From NCBI RefSeq assembly GCF_047872805.1, contig NZ_JBLQUK010000005.1:62001-126000 (forward strand): 64,000 nt of DNA, in the 5' to 3' direction. This document shows positions 1 through 8,259 of this stretch, piece after piece; position 1 is the stretch's first letter, and every line of letters begins with the position of its first letter. This stretch comes from Erythrobacter sp047872805. Its GTDB lineage: Bacteria; Pseudomonadota; Alphaproteobacteria; Sphingomonadales; Sphingomonadaceae. The notes beneath the pieces were generated by a model that ran no database searches, was not told the DNA's origin, and worked only from the letters and a program-made list of their open reading frames with translations. The translations under genes and the position numbers were made by a program.

Positions 1-142
1 CAAGGCTGAGCAAGGTTGACTTACCGCAGCCTGACGATCCAAGCAGGCAGGTGATCTCTCCGGTTGGTGCGGTGAACGACACATCGTTCAACGCGGCGAC
101 CTCTCCGTAAGCATGGGCAATATGACGAAATTCGAGGCTCAA
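1..142 (-). CDS. ABC transporter ATP-binding protein, N-terminal fragment (iron/thiamine/polyamine importer type)
   Basis: This is the 5' end of an ATPase gene that runs off the left edge; 47 codons are visible. The reading contains 'AYGEVAALNDVSF' and an intact Walker A motif GSSGCGKST, typical of FbpC/PotA-type importer ATPases. In-frame stop TAA lies just upstream and no ATG or GTG occurs after it, so TTG at 142-140 is the best start. The gene is divergent from the permease at 175, with which it probably forms one importer acting at the inner membrane. Substrate (ferric iron by analogy) is inferred only from the permease type. Confidence 0.8.
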   Translation of the reverse strand, partial: MSLEFRHIAHAYGEVAALNDVSFTAPTGEITCLLGSSGCGKSTLLSL

Positions 143-174
143 AAGATTGTCCGATGCGGCGAAGGCTGGCTGGA

Positions 175-1863
175 ATGCCGGTGAGCCGCCTTACGCAATC
201 CGCCGCCCTGCGCGCAAGTGTTGCAGCACGCAGCAAAAGTATCGGCACGGCGATCGACGTCTGGAGCGGTGCGGCGATCCTGCTCGCCGCGCTCGCCGCG
301 CTGCCGATTGCTGCAATCGTGCTGTCCGCACCCAGCGGCGGGTTAGAAGCCATCGCGCACCTTTCGCGCACTGTGCTGGGCGAATATGTCGCCAACACCG
401 CGCTGCTGATGCTGGGCGCGGGCGGCATCGCTGCGGTCACCGGCACTTTGTGCGCATGGCTTGTGAGCGCCGCGCGCTTTCCCGGACGCCGCATATTGGC
501 CTGGGCGTTGGTCCTGCCGCTGGCTGTGCCCGCCTATATCGGCGCGTATATCTACGCCGACCTGCTCGATTTCAGCGGGCCGGTGCAGAGCGTTCTGCGC
601 GCTATGACACGCAGTGCAAATTGGTTCCCGCAGATCCGCTCGCTTGGCGGCGGAGCCTTCGTGCTCGGGCTGGTGCTCTACCCCTATGTCTACCTCCTCG
701 CCCGCGCTGCCTTTGCCGCGCAAAGCCGCAATCAGTTTCGCGCCGCGCGCAGTCTTGGCGCAGGTCCGTGGCAGGCGTTCTGGCGGGTCGCCCTGCCCGC
801 CGCTCGCCCCGCCATTGCGGGCGGGCTGGCGCTGGTGTTGATGGAGGTGCTGGCTGATTTTGGGGTGGCGCAATATTTCGCCATTCCCACGTTCAGCACC
901 GGCATTTTCCGCAGCTGGCTGGCGATGGGGGACAAACAGGCGGCGCTCAAACTGGCGGCGATGATGCTGATCTTTGTCATCGCGCTGATCGCATGGGAAG
1001 CGCGCAGCCGCAGCGGGCGGAGCGCCAGCAAGGATGGTCTGACTGCGCGTGAGGACGGCACTCCGCTGATCGAATTGTCGCGGGCGGGTCAGGGGTTGGC
1101 ATGCCTCGCCTGCACGCTGCCGGTGCTGCTCGGCTTTGTCATCCCCGCTGCGCATCTGGGCTGGCTGGGGCTGAGCGAAACGGCGATTGCGGCGACCGGC
1201 GATCTGCCCGCCTATATCAGCGGCAGCCTGTGGCTTGGTCTGGCGACCGCCGCCGCCTGTCTGGTCGCGGCACTGGTGCTGACATTTGCAAGAGCACGAT
1301 CAAGCAGCCGCGTGGCCGCCGCCGCCATCCGGGTTTCGACGCTGGGCTATGCGCTGCCCGGAGCCTTGCTCGCGGTGGGCTTGCTCGCCCCGCTGGGGGC
1401 CTTCGATGTCGGCCTGACCCGCTGGGCGCAGGGCGCGCTGGGATATTCTGGCGGGCTGATCCTGACCGGGACCAGCGCGGTGTTGATCTATGCGCTGTCG
1501 GTGCGGTTCCTGACGGTCGCGTTCAACACGGTCGATGGCGGGATGAGCAAGATTCCACCTTCGCTTGACGCCGCCGCGCGGTCGCTGGGTGCGGGGCCGC
1601 GCCGGGTGCTTGCGCGCATTTATATTCCGTTGCTCAGCCCCAGCCTCGCCGCCGCCGCCGCGCTGGTGTTCATTGACACTTTGCGCGAATTGCCCGCGAC
1701 GCTGATCCTGCGCCCGTTCAATCTCGAAACACTGGCAACCCGCACATACCGGCTGGCCAGCGATGAACGGCTGGTTGAGGCTTCTATTCCCGCGTTGATC
1801 CTGCTCGCGGCAGGATTGCTTCCGGTGCTGCTGTTGACGCGCAGTGGGCGCAAGTCATCCTGA
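175..1863 (+). CDS. fbpB: Iron(III)-type ABC transporter permease
   Basis: A hydrophobic protein of about 562 residues, the length of fused two-domain FbpB/SfuB/AfuB permeases, which carry substrate across the inner membrane. Two EAA loops are visible: AARSLGAGPWQAFWRVALP near residue 190 and a second copy, AARSLGAGPRRVLARIYIP, near residue 470. This shows the internally duplicated permease architecture. ATG 175 is preferred over ATG 154 because a weak AAGG lies upstream and the extra residues are polar. No periplasmic binding protein gene is visible in the window. Iron specificity is by family resemblance; thiamine or another substrate is possible. Confidence 0.82.
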   Translation: MPVSRLTQSAALRASVAARSKSIGTAIDVWSGAAILLAALAALPIAAIVLSAPSGGLEAIAHLSRTVLGEYVANTALLMLGAGGIAAVTGTLCAWLVSAARFPGRRILAWALVLPLAVPAYIGAYIYADLLDFSGPVQSVLRAMTRSANWFPQIRSLGGGAFVLGLVLYPYVYLLARAAFAAQSRNQFRAARSLGAGPWQAFWRVALPAARPAIAGGLALVLMEVLADFGVAQYFAIPTFSTGIFRSWLAMGDKQAALKLAAMMLIFVIALIAWEARSRSGRSASKDGLTAREDGTPLIELSRAGQGLACLACTLPVLLGFVIPAAHLGWLGLSETAIAATGDLPAYISGSLWLGLATAAACLVAALVLTFARARSSSRVAAAAIRVSTLGYALPGALLAVGLLAPLGAFDVGLTRWAQGALGYSGGLILTGTSAVLIYALSVRFLTVAFNTVDGGMSKIPPSLDAAARSLGAGPRRVLARIYIPLLSPSLAAAAALVFIDTLRELPATLILRPFNLETLATRTYRLASDERLVEASIPALILLAAGLLPVLLLTRSGRKSS

Positions 1864-1884
1864 CTGTGGCGTCGTTGGATAAAG

Positions 1885-1902
1885 TGTCAGGCAAAATTGT
1901 CA
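1885..1902 (+). promoter_or_regulatory. Degenerate PpsR/CrtJ-like operator upstream of bchI
   Basis: TGTCAGGCAAAATTGTCA has the TGT-N12-xCA spacing of the PpsR consensus but ends in TCA rather than ACA. It lies 57 bases before the bchI ATG, in the only gap between the permease and the bchIDO operon. Much weaker than the operators at crtD/crtF and bchC; assigned on position as much as on sequence. Confidence 0.35.
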
Positions 1903-1959
1903 CCCGCCGCGCCGCTCAGCCTTGTCCAAATGCGCGCAATTGTTCAAAGGTCTGAAACC

Positions 1960-2961
1960 ATGGCTCGCTTCCCCTTCTCCGCCATCGTCGGGCAAGACGA
2001 AATGAAGCAGGCGCTGTTGATCGCGGCTGTCGATCCCGCGATTGGCGGGGTGATGGTGTTTGGCGACCGGGGCACCGGCAAAAGCACCGCGGCGCGCGCG
2101 CTGGCGGGACTGCTACCGCCGATCAGCGCGGTCGAGGATTGCCGCTATGGCTGCGAGGGGGAACAGCGCGGCACCTGCCCCGACCCGTGCCATTCGGGCC
2201 GGGTGCGCAAACGCCCGGTTCCGTTTGTCGATCTGCCCTTGGGCGCGACCGAAGACCGCGTGATCGGTTCGCTCGATCTTGAACGCGCGCTGCGGTCGGG
2301 CGAGAAGGCGTTTGAGCCGGGCCTGCTGGCCAAGGCACATCGCGGGTTTCTCTATATTGACGAGATCAATTTGCTCGAAGACCATCTGGTCGATCTGCTG
2401 CTGGATGTCGCGGCTTCGGGCGAAAACGTGGTCGAGCGTGAGGGGTTGTCGGTGCGCCACCGCGCGAAATTCGTGCTGATCGGCAGCGGCAATCCCGAAG
2501 AAGGCGAATTGCGCCCGCAATTGCTCGACCGCTTCGGCCTCTCGGTGGAGGTCCGCACCCCCACCGACATTGCAGTGCGGGTGGCGATCATGCGGCTGGT
2601 TGCGGCAAATGAACGCGACCCCGAAGGTTTCGCGGCGGATTGGGCGGGCGAGGACGCCAAAATCCTCAAGCAAGTCGCGCGCGGCAAGGCGCGGCTGAGC
2701 AGCCTTGAGGCTTCGGATGATCTGATGACCGATGCCGCGCATCTCTGTCTGGCGGTGGGGGCGGATGGGCTGCGCGGAGAATTGACGTTGATGCGCGCGG
2801 CGCGGGCGCTGGCGGCGCTGAAAGGCGCAAAGGCGGTGCGGCGCGAACATCTGATCGAGATTGCCCCTTCGGCGCTGCGCCACCGCCTACGGCGCGATGT
2901 CCTCGACGAAACCGGTTCGACCGTGCGCATCACCCGCGCGATTGCCGAGCTGTTCGGGTGA
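1960..2961 (+). CDS. bchI: Magnesium chelatase ATPase subunit I
   Basis: BchI is the AAA+ subunit of Mg-chelatase. With BchD it forms the ATP-driven ring that makes BchH insert Mg2+ into protoporphyrin IX, the first committed step to bacteriochlorophyll. The 333-residue product starts MARFPFSAIVGQDEMKQAL and has Walker A GDRGTGKST at residues 35-43; 'FLYIDEINLL' is the Walker B region. A longer reading from TTG 1897 is possible, but ATG 1960 follows an AAAGG and fits family N-termini. The stop overlaps the bchD start (GTGA), so translation is probably coupled. Confidence 0.97.
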   Translation: MARFPFSAIVGQDEMKQALLIAAVDPAIGGVMVFGDRGTGKSTAARALAGLLPPISAVEDCRYGCEGEQRGTCPDPCHSGRVRKRPVPFVDLPLGATEDRVIGSLDLERALRSGEKAFEPGLLAKAHRGFLYIDEINLLEDHLVDLLLDVAASGENVVEREGLSVRHRAKFVLIGSGNPEEGELRPQLLDRFGLSVEVRTPTDIAVRVAIMRLVAANERDPEGFAADWAGEDAKILKQVARGKARLSSLEASDDLMTDAAHLCLAVGADGLRGELTLMRAARALAALKGAKAVRREHLIEIAPSALRHRLRRDVLDETGSTVRITRAIAELFG

Positions 2962-4667
2962 ACGCGGGGGACGCCCCTGACCCCCCAATCGATCCCGCGC
3001 ATGATGCGGCGCTTGCCGCCCGTTTGTTTGCCCTTGCCCCATTGACCTTTGGCGTTCTGGTGCTGCGCGGGTCAAGCCCGGCGCGCGATGCCGTGGTGCA
3101 GGCGCTGGCGCTGGCCATGCCGACCCGCCGCCTGCCGGGCCATGTCGATGATGACCGCTTGCTGGGCGGGATCGACATCGCCGCCAGCCTTGCCGCGGGC
3201 AAACCGATTGCCACCAGGGGATTGCTGGCCGAAGCGGCGGGCGGCGCGTTGATCGTGCCAATGGCGGAACGGCTGGATGAAGGTATCGCCGGGCGGCTGG
3301 CGCAGGCGCTGGATGAACGGCGGGTGGCGCTCATCCTGCTTGATGACGGGATTGAGGCAGAGGACACGCCGCCGCCAGCCTTGATGGAGCGCGCGAGCTT
3401 TATCTGCGATCTTGCTGCGTCGCGCGAATGGCAGGACTTTTCCCTTGAGCCCGCGAGCACCGACCTGCGCGATGCCGCGCCGCTGAGTGGCGACGCGCTG
3501 CAGGCGCTTGCTGTCACGGCGGCAGCGCTGGGGGTGTCCTCCATGCGCGCTTTGCTGTTTGCGGAGGTCGCGGCGCGCGCGCATGCGGCGCTGTATGGCC
3601 GCGCGGCCGCAGTGCAAACAGACCTTGAGGCGGCAGTGCGGCTGGTGCTGGCTCCGCGCGCGACGCAGCTTCCGCAGATGGAGCCGGACGCGCCGCCCGA
3701 AGAACCGCCGCCCTCGCCCGAACCGGAGGACGATCCCTCCGATAGCGACAAGCAGGACCCCGATCAGACGCTCGAAGATCTGCTGGTTGAGGCCGCCGCA
3801 GCGGCAATCCCGGCGGACCTTCTGGCGCAGCTTGCCAAAGGGCAGGCCCCGCGCCGCGCGGGTGCTTCGGGCAGCGGGCAGCGGCGCAAATCGGGCCTGC
3901 GCGGCAAGCCATTGGGCGCGCGTCCCGGAATGCCGCGCGGCGGGGCGCGGCTGGCGCTGATCGACACATTGCGCGCGGCAGTGCCGTGGCAGGGGGTGCG
4001 GCGCAGAGAATTGGGTGGCGAGGCCGGCGCAGACCCAGACGCGCCGATCCTGATGCGCAAGGAAGATTTGCGCGTGCGCCGCTTTGAAGAGAAATCCGCG
4101 CGGGTCACGATTTTTGCGGTCGACGCCTCCGGCTCTGCCGCCGCCGCGCGGCTGGCCGAGGCCAAGGGCGCGGTCGAGCTGATGCTGGCGCAGGCCTATG
4201 TCACCCGCAGCGAAGTGGCGCTGCTGGCGTTTCGCGGGGACACAGCGCAGCATTTGCTGCCCCCCACCCGCTCGCTTACCCGCGCGCGCCGCGCCTTGGC
4301 CGAATTGCCGGGAGGCGGCGGCACCCCGCTCGCCATGGGGCTGAATGCAGCGCGCGAGGCGGCGGAGGCGGTTGCGGCGCGGGGGCGCACCCCATCGATC
4401 GTGATCCTGACCGATGGCCGCGCCAACATCGCCGCCGACGGTGCACCGGGGCGCAAACAGGCGGGCGAGGATGCCGAATGCGCTGCCAGAGCCATCGCCC
4501 GGATGGGGTTTGATACGCTGGTGGTCGATATTTCGGCGCGGCCGGGGCACGAAGGGCCTGCGCTCGCCGCTGCGCTGCACGGACGCTATCTCGCCCTGCC
4601 CCGCGCCGATGCAAAGGCGCTGCACAAGGCCATTTCGGCAAGCAATCCCGCGCTGGCTGCGGCATGA
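2958..4667 (+). CDS. bchD: Magnesium chelatase subunit D
   Basis: A 569-residue BchD. It has an N-terminal AAA-like region without a clear Walker A, as usual for this inactive ATPase partner. An acidic, proline-rich linker follows around residues 236-270 (runs of P, E and D), then a C-terminal von Willebrand A domain with the MIDAS motif DASGS at 389-393 and the later 'LTDGRANIA' segment. The GTG start overlaps the bchI stop and its own stop overlaps the bchO ATG, giving a tightly coupled bchI-bchD-bchO operon. Works with BchI and BchH in the cytoplasm. Confidence 0.95.
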   Translation: MNAGDAPDPPIDPAHDAALAARLFALAPLTFGVLVLRGSSPARDAVVQALALAMPTRRLPGHVDDDRLLGGIDIAASLAAGKPIATRGLLAEAAGGALIVPMAERLDEGIAGRLAQALDERRVALILLDDGIEAEDTPPPALMERASFICDLAASREWQDFSLEPASTDLRDAAPLSGDALQALAVTAAALGVSSMRALLFAEVAARAHAALYGRAAAVQTDLEAAVRLVLAPRATQLPQMEPDAPPEEPPPSPEPEDDPSDSDKQDPDQTLEDLLVEAAAAAIPADLLAQLAKGQAPRRAGASGSGQRRKSGLRGKPLGARPGMPRGGARLALIDTLRAAVPWQGVRRRELGGEAGADPDAPILMRKEDLRVRRFEEKSARVTIFAVDASGSAAAARLAEAKGAVELMLAQAYVTRSEVALLAFRGDTAQHLLPPTRSLTRARRALAELPGGGGTPLAMGLNAAREAAEAVAARGRTPSIVILTDGRANIAADGAPGRKQAGEDAECAARAIARMGFDTLVVDISARPGHEGPALAAALHGRYLALPRADAKALHKAISASNPALAAA

Positions 4668-5557
4668 GCCGCGCGCTCGACTGGGACCGCGAGGGGCGCA
4701 TCTGGCCGCACCGCGAGGCGAGCCGGTTCGTCCCCGTCGGCACAGCGCTTTGGCATGTTCAGCGCATGGGAACGGCGGGCATGCCGCGATTGCTGCTGCT
4801 CCACGGGACGGGCGCTTCGGTGCACAGCTGGCGCGGGCTGATGCCGCTGCTCGCCCAGCAATTTGAGGTGCTGGCACCCGACCTGCCGCGCCATGCCTTC
4901 ACCACCGGCCACCCGCCAGAGGATATGTCGCTGCCCCGGATGGCGGCGGCGACCGCGCGGCTGCTGGATGCTGAGCAATTTGCGCCCGACATTATCGCCG
5001 GACATTCGGCGGGCGCGGCGCTGGCGTTGCAACTGGCGCTCGACCATGAACACAGCGGGCCGATCATCGGGCTTAATTCGGCGCTCCGACCGTTCCCCGG
5101 CCCGGCGGCGCAAATGTTTCCGGCGCTGGCCAAGCTGTTGTTCGTCAATCCTTTCGTGCCGCGCCTGTTCTCCGCCGCCGCCAGCTTTGGCAGCGAGGGC
5201 GAACGGTTCATCTACCGCGCCACAGCGTCACACGTGGATGCCGAAGGGCTGGCCTGTTACGCCGCGCTGCTGCGCAACCCTGGCCACACCAAAGGCGCGC
5301 TGGCGATGATGGCGAACTGGGATCTGCCCGCACTGCGCAGCCGGATGCACGAGATCGCCAATCCGGTGCTGCTGCTGCATTCGGACAAGGACGCCGCGAT
5401 CCCGCTCGACTGGGCGCGCGAGGCGCAGGGCTGGCTGGCAAATGCTCGGCTGGAAAGCCTGCCGATGCTGGGGCATCTTGCGCATGAAGAAGCGCCGGAG
5501 ATCAGCGCGCGGCTGATCGCGGAATTTGCCGCCGAGAACATGACCCCGGCCACCTGA
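4664..5557 (+). CDS. bchO: BchO alpha/beta hydrolase-fold protein
   Basis: A 297-residue alpha/beta hydrolase fold protein. It shows the oxyanion segment HGTG at residues 47-50, a nucleophile-elbow-like GHSAG with Ser115, and a late His region (GHLAHEEAPE). BchO homologues are always found beside bchID in purple bacterial clusters and are thought to assist Mg-chelatase, but no reaction has been established to my knowledge. The start ATG overlaps the bchD stop by four bases. Confidence 0.92.
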   Translation: MSRALDWDREGRIWPHREASRFVPVGTALWHVQRMGTAGMPRLLLLHGTGASVHSWRGLMPLLAQQFEVLAPDLPRHAFTTGHPPEDMSLPRMAAATARLLDAEQFAPDIIAGHSAGAALALQLALDHEHSGPIIGLNSALRPFPGPAAQMFPALAKLLFVNPFVPRLFSAAASFGSEGERFIYRATASHVDAEGLACYAALLRNPGHTKGALAMMANWDLPALRSRMHEIANPVLLLHSDKDAAIPLDWAREAQGWLANARLESLPMLGHLAHEEAPEISARLIAEFAAENMTPAT

Positions 5558-5570
5558 ACAGGAGCATCCG

Positions 5571-5741
5571 ATGGGCAATATTGCATGGATTGAACTGGTC
5601 TTTTTCTACGGCATCGCAATGGGTTTCGGTATCTGGCAATGGCAGAAGATGCGCCGCGAAGTGCGCCAGAGCCGCGAGGCGCGCGCAGCAAGGGAAGCCG
5701 AGGAAGCCGGGTCTTCGGACGCCGGTGACGACAAAAACTAA
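5571..5741 (+). CDS. Small single-pass membrane protein of the bchIDO operon
   Basis: A 56-residue ORF beginning MGNIAWIELVFFYGIAMGFG. One transmembrane helix (about residues 5-22) is followed by a highly charged tail rich in R and E, then a short acidic end (DAGDDKN). GGAG lies seven bases before the ATG and the gene begins 13 bases after the bchO stop, so it is probably co-transcribed with bchIDO. Its stop overlaps the convergent crtC stop. I do not recognise a characterised family; the topology resembles CcmD-like or assembly-factor peptides. Confidence 0.6.
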   Translation: MGNIAWIELVFFYGIAMGFGIWQWQKMRREVRQSREARAAREAEEAGSSDAGDDKN

Positions 5742-6748
5742 AGCGCCTTGCGCGGCATCCTGAAGGGCAGCATGAATTGCACCGCGGGTGAGGCAAAGCG
5801 GCGCATGTCGAGGCTTTCCTGGATCGCCACCACCTCTTCGCCATAGAGTTTCGATGCCAATTGCGAGCGCGCGTAAAACGGCGTGTCCTCCCACGTCCGG
5901 CGAACTTCTGCGACTCCGATTTCGGAGCGGGTGCGGCGCTCAACCTGCCATTTGCTGCGCGGCAGGTGGGCGATGGCGGGCAGATCGGCTTCAGCCGGGA
6001 TACCGTGGCGGTCAAACCGGATGGCGCTGGCAAACAATGACCCGTCGCCGCGTTCGCCCTCGTAACAGACCACGGCGCCTTCTTTCATATGCGCGCGCGA
6101 CCAATGCCATGTGTTGAAGCCCGACTCCAACGGCTCGCGCCCGCGATTGTGGTCGAAATAGCCCTGACCGCTCCAGCTCAGATCGGGCTGAACCATCGTC
6201 ACCTCGATCCGGGCGCGCGGAGCCATGCAGTGCCAGATGTGGTTCTGCGCCGGATCGAGCGCAAAGCTGGTCGGATTGAGCGCCTCGGGGATAACCCGCA
6301 CCGTGCCGCGCACCCGCCGGTGGACCGGATTGAACAGCCGTGTGTCGCGTTCCTCAATCTCGATTTCCAGCGCATTGCCATCCCATCGCACCTGGCTCGC
6401 GCCGATGGTCAAATTGCTCGGATCGCGGGCGACATTGGCGGACGGTCGCTCGGTCATGACCCAGCGGTGCTGCGGGCCATAGAGCGCGACATTGAGCGAG
6501 GAATGGTCGATCGGATCGCCGCGCCCGCTGGCCTTGTAATAGGGGGAAAACACGCTGCCCAAAAAGGCGATGATGGTCAGCCCGTGACGCCCGTCCGCGC
6601 TGATCGCGTCGATATACCACCAACTGTATCCACCCGGCTGGATCGGTGCGTCAAAGCGAGGTCCGCGTGAACCTTTTTCGCCGCGAGCAGCCCGGACAAG
6701 GCGGCCATCGGGACCCCGGCTGAGGGATGCGTCGCTCCGCCCGCGCAA
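5738..6748 (-). CDS. crtC: Hydroxyneurosporene synthase (carotenoid 1,2-hydratase)
   Basis: CrtC adds water to the C-1,2 double bond of neurosporene or lycopene in the spheroidene/spirilloxanthin branch. Family-typical segments are YSWWYIDAISADGRHGLT, IAFLGSVFSPYYKASGR, 'HRWVMTERP' and 'WSGQGYFDHNRGREPLE'. The start is unclear: the reading frame overlaps the 3' end of crtD by more than 100 bases and contains no ATG or GTG there. TTG at 6748-6746 is the only conventional candidate and would give 336 residues. Conserved sequence begins only at about nucleotide 6670. Convergent with the small ORF at 5571. Confidence 0.88.
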   Translation of the reverse strand: MRGRSDASLSRGPDGRLVRAARGEKGSRGPRFDAPIQPGGYSWWYIDAISADGRHGLTIIAFLGSVFSPYYKASGRGDPIDHSSLNVALYGPQHRWVMTERPSANVARDPSNLTIGASQVRWDGNALEIEIEERDTRLFNPVHRRVRGTVRVIPEALNPTSFALDPAQNHIWHCMAPRARIEVTMVQPDLSWSGQGYFDHNRGREPLESGFNTWHWSRAHMKEGAVVCYEGERGDGSLFASAIRFDRHGIPAEADLPAIAHLPRSKWQVERRTRSEIGVAEVRRTWEDTPFYARSQLASKLYGEEVVAIQESLDMRRFASPAVQFMLPFRMPRKAL

Positions 6749-8151
6749 TACAGCCCCGGCATTCGCGTGCGCGGTCCCTGTCGCAGGAAAGATGCCGCCG
6801 AGCCGTGCGACGCTCTGCCATAAAGCGCCCCGCCGGTGGCCGGGAACAGCCGTTCCCACTCCGCCGGACTGGCTGCCTCCTGCGGCGTGCCTTGTTCCAG
6901 TTCCAGCCCGCACCGCTCGAGCGTCGCTCTCATCTGGCTTGTGCATTGCTCGATCTCCTGTGGTGGATAATTGTGGGTGTCACCATTGGCCGGTGCGTTG
7001 ACGATGATCTGGATCCGTTCGCGCTGACCGCTGATGATCGGTCCAGCGTCGGAACGCCTGCCGCCGCGATCCTGCGCACAGAGATAGACGGTCGGCTCAC
7101 ACGGGGGATGACCGGAGGCAATATCGGCAAATTCGCGCGCGTAATCGCGGGAGAAGAACACGTTGTGATGCGACAGTTCGAACCCGGAAGTCCTAGCATG
7201 GGCATAGAACACCATTGCCGATAGCGATCGTTTGGCGGGTGCCAGCGCAGGTATTGCCCGCGCGCTTTGTTGGCCAAATTTGCCCGCCGCAACGGCGTTG
7301 GGATCGGCGTTGCAAATCACCGCATCGGCGGCAATCTGTTCGCCGTTCGCCAGCCTCACCCCGCATGCGCCCCGCCCCCTTTCGGTCATGATTTCGGTGA
7401 CCGCAGTGCCCATAAGGAACCGCGCGCCCTTGGCCTCCGCGACCTTGCGCAGCGCTTGCGCCAGCGCGTGAATCCCGCCCTCGATCAGCCACACTCCGGT
7501 CGCCTCAACATGCGCGATCAACATCAGCGTGGCGGGTGCGGCAAAAGGCGATGACCCGCAGTAGGTGGCATAGCGGCCAAACAATTGCTGCAGGCGCGGA
7601 TCGGGGAAAAATTTGCCCAGCGCTTTCCACATATTCTGATGCGGGCGCATCGCGGCAAAGGCATCAAAGCGCCACAGTCCAATCCGCCATAGTAGCGGCA
7701 GCGGAGTGCTGACATTATCTCCGCGCATCATTGGCTGATCGAGAATGTCATGGATGCGCCGGGTTTCATGGCGAAATTCGCGGTACCCGCGCGCCGCCGC
7801 GCTGCCGGCGAAATCGCCGATGGCCTCTTCGCTGCGGAGCGGGTCGGCAAACAGGTCGAGTCGTTGATCCGCATCCCAGGCGTGGCGCGCGATCACCTCG
7901 GCACGGCGCAGGCGCAGATGATCCTCCATCCGGGTTCCGCAAGCGGCAAATATGCCGTCGAACACATCGCGCATCGTGAAAACGGTGGGTCCGGCATCAA
8001 TCGGTTGGCCATCGACCATGATTCGCCGCGCCTTGCCGCCGACTTCTGCCTCTTTTTCGACGACCGTCACATCGTATCCGCGCGCGGCAAGCCGGGCTGC
8101 ACAGGCCAGCCCGCCCATTCCCGCTCCGATCACGACAACTGTGCCGCCCAT
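6577..8151 (-). CDS. crtD: Hydroxy/methoxyneurosporene desaturase
   Basis: A 524-residue CrtI-family FAD desaturase that introduces the C-3,4 double bond in carotenoid end groups. The N-terminal dinucleotide-binding motif is VVIGAGMGGLACAARLAARG with 'EKEAEVGGKA' after it. The C-terminal family motif is 'GLYCAGGATHPSAGVPMAALSG'. The protein continues about 35 residues beyond that motif, and this tail overlaps the start of crtC in another frame. It is transcribed divergently from crtF across a PpsR-type palindrome. Confidence 0.93.
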   Translation of the reverse strand: MGGTVVVIGAGMGGLACAARLAARGYDVTVVEKEAEVGGKARRIMVDGQPIDAGPTVFTMRDVFDGIFAACGTRMEDHLRLRRAEVIARHAWDADQRLDLFADPLRSEEAIGDFAGSAAARGYREFRHETRRIHDILDQPMMRGDNVSTPLPLLWRIGLWRFDAFAAMRPHQNMWKALGKFFPDPRLQQLFGRYATYCGSSPFAAPATLMLIAHVEATGVWLIEGGIHALAQALRKVAEAKGARFLMGTAVTEIMTERGRGACGVRLANGEQIAADAVICNADPNAVAAGKFGQQSARAIPALAPAKRSLSAMVFYAHARTSGFELSHHNVFFSRDYAREFADIASGHPPCEPTVYLCAQDRGGRRSDAGPIISGQRERIQIIVNAPANGDTHNYPPQEIEQCTSQMRATLERCGLELEQGTPQEAASPAEWERLFPATGGALYGRASHGSAASFLRQGPRTRMPGLYCAGGATHPSAGVPMAALSGLLAAKKVHADLALTHRSSRVDTVGGISTRSARTGVTG

Positions 8152-8214
8152 CCATCCTCACCTGCTGCGATTGCAGCGCTTTTATCACAATATCATTGAC
8201 GCCTGCGTAGCATC

Positions 8215-8232
8215 TGTCCAATCATTTGGACA
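8215..8232. promoter_or_regulatory. PpsR/CrtJ operator between crtD and crtF
   Basis: TGTCCAATCATTTGGACA is an exact TGT-N12-ACA site and an almost perfect inverted repeat: TGTCCAA and TTGGACA arms around TCAT, with the last arm base pair the only weak point. It lies 63 bases from the crtD ATG and 27 bases from the crtF ATG. One site could therefore repress both divergent carotenoid units in response to oxygen and light, as known for CrtJ/PpsR in Rhodobacter. Confidence 0.85.
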
Positions 8233-8259
8233 TATGCGGTGTAATTTCCTGAAATCGTG

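Noticed and set aside
3072..4877. 601-residue minus-strand ORF
   Set aside because: Antisense to bchD and bchO, whose products are clearly recognisable; long shadow ORFs are expected in GC-rich coding DNA. No family features in the translation.
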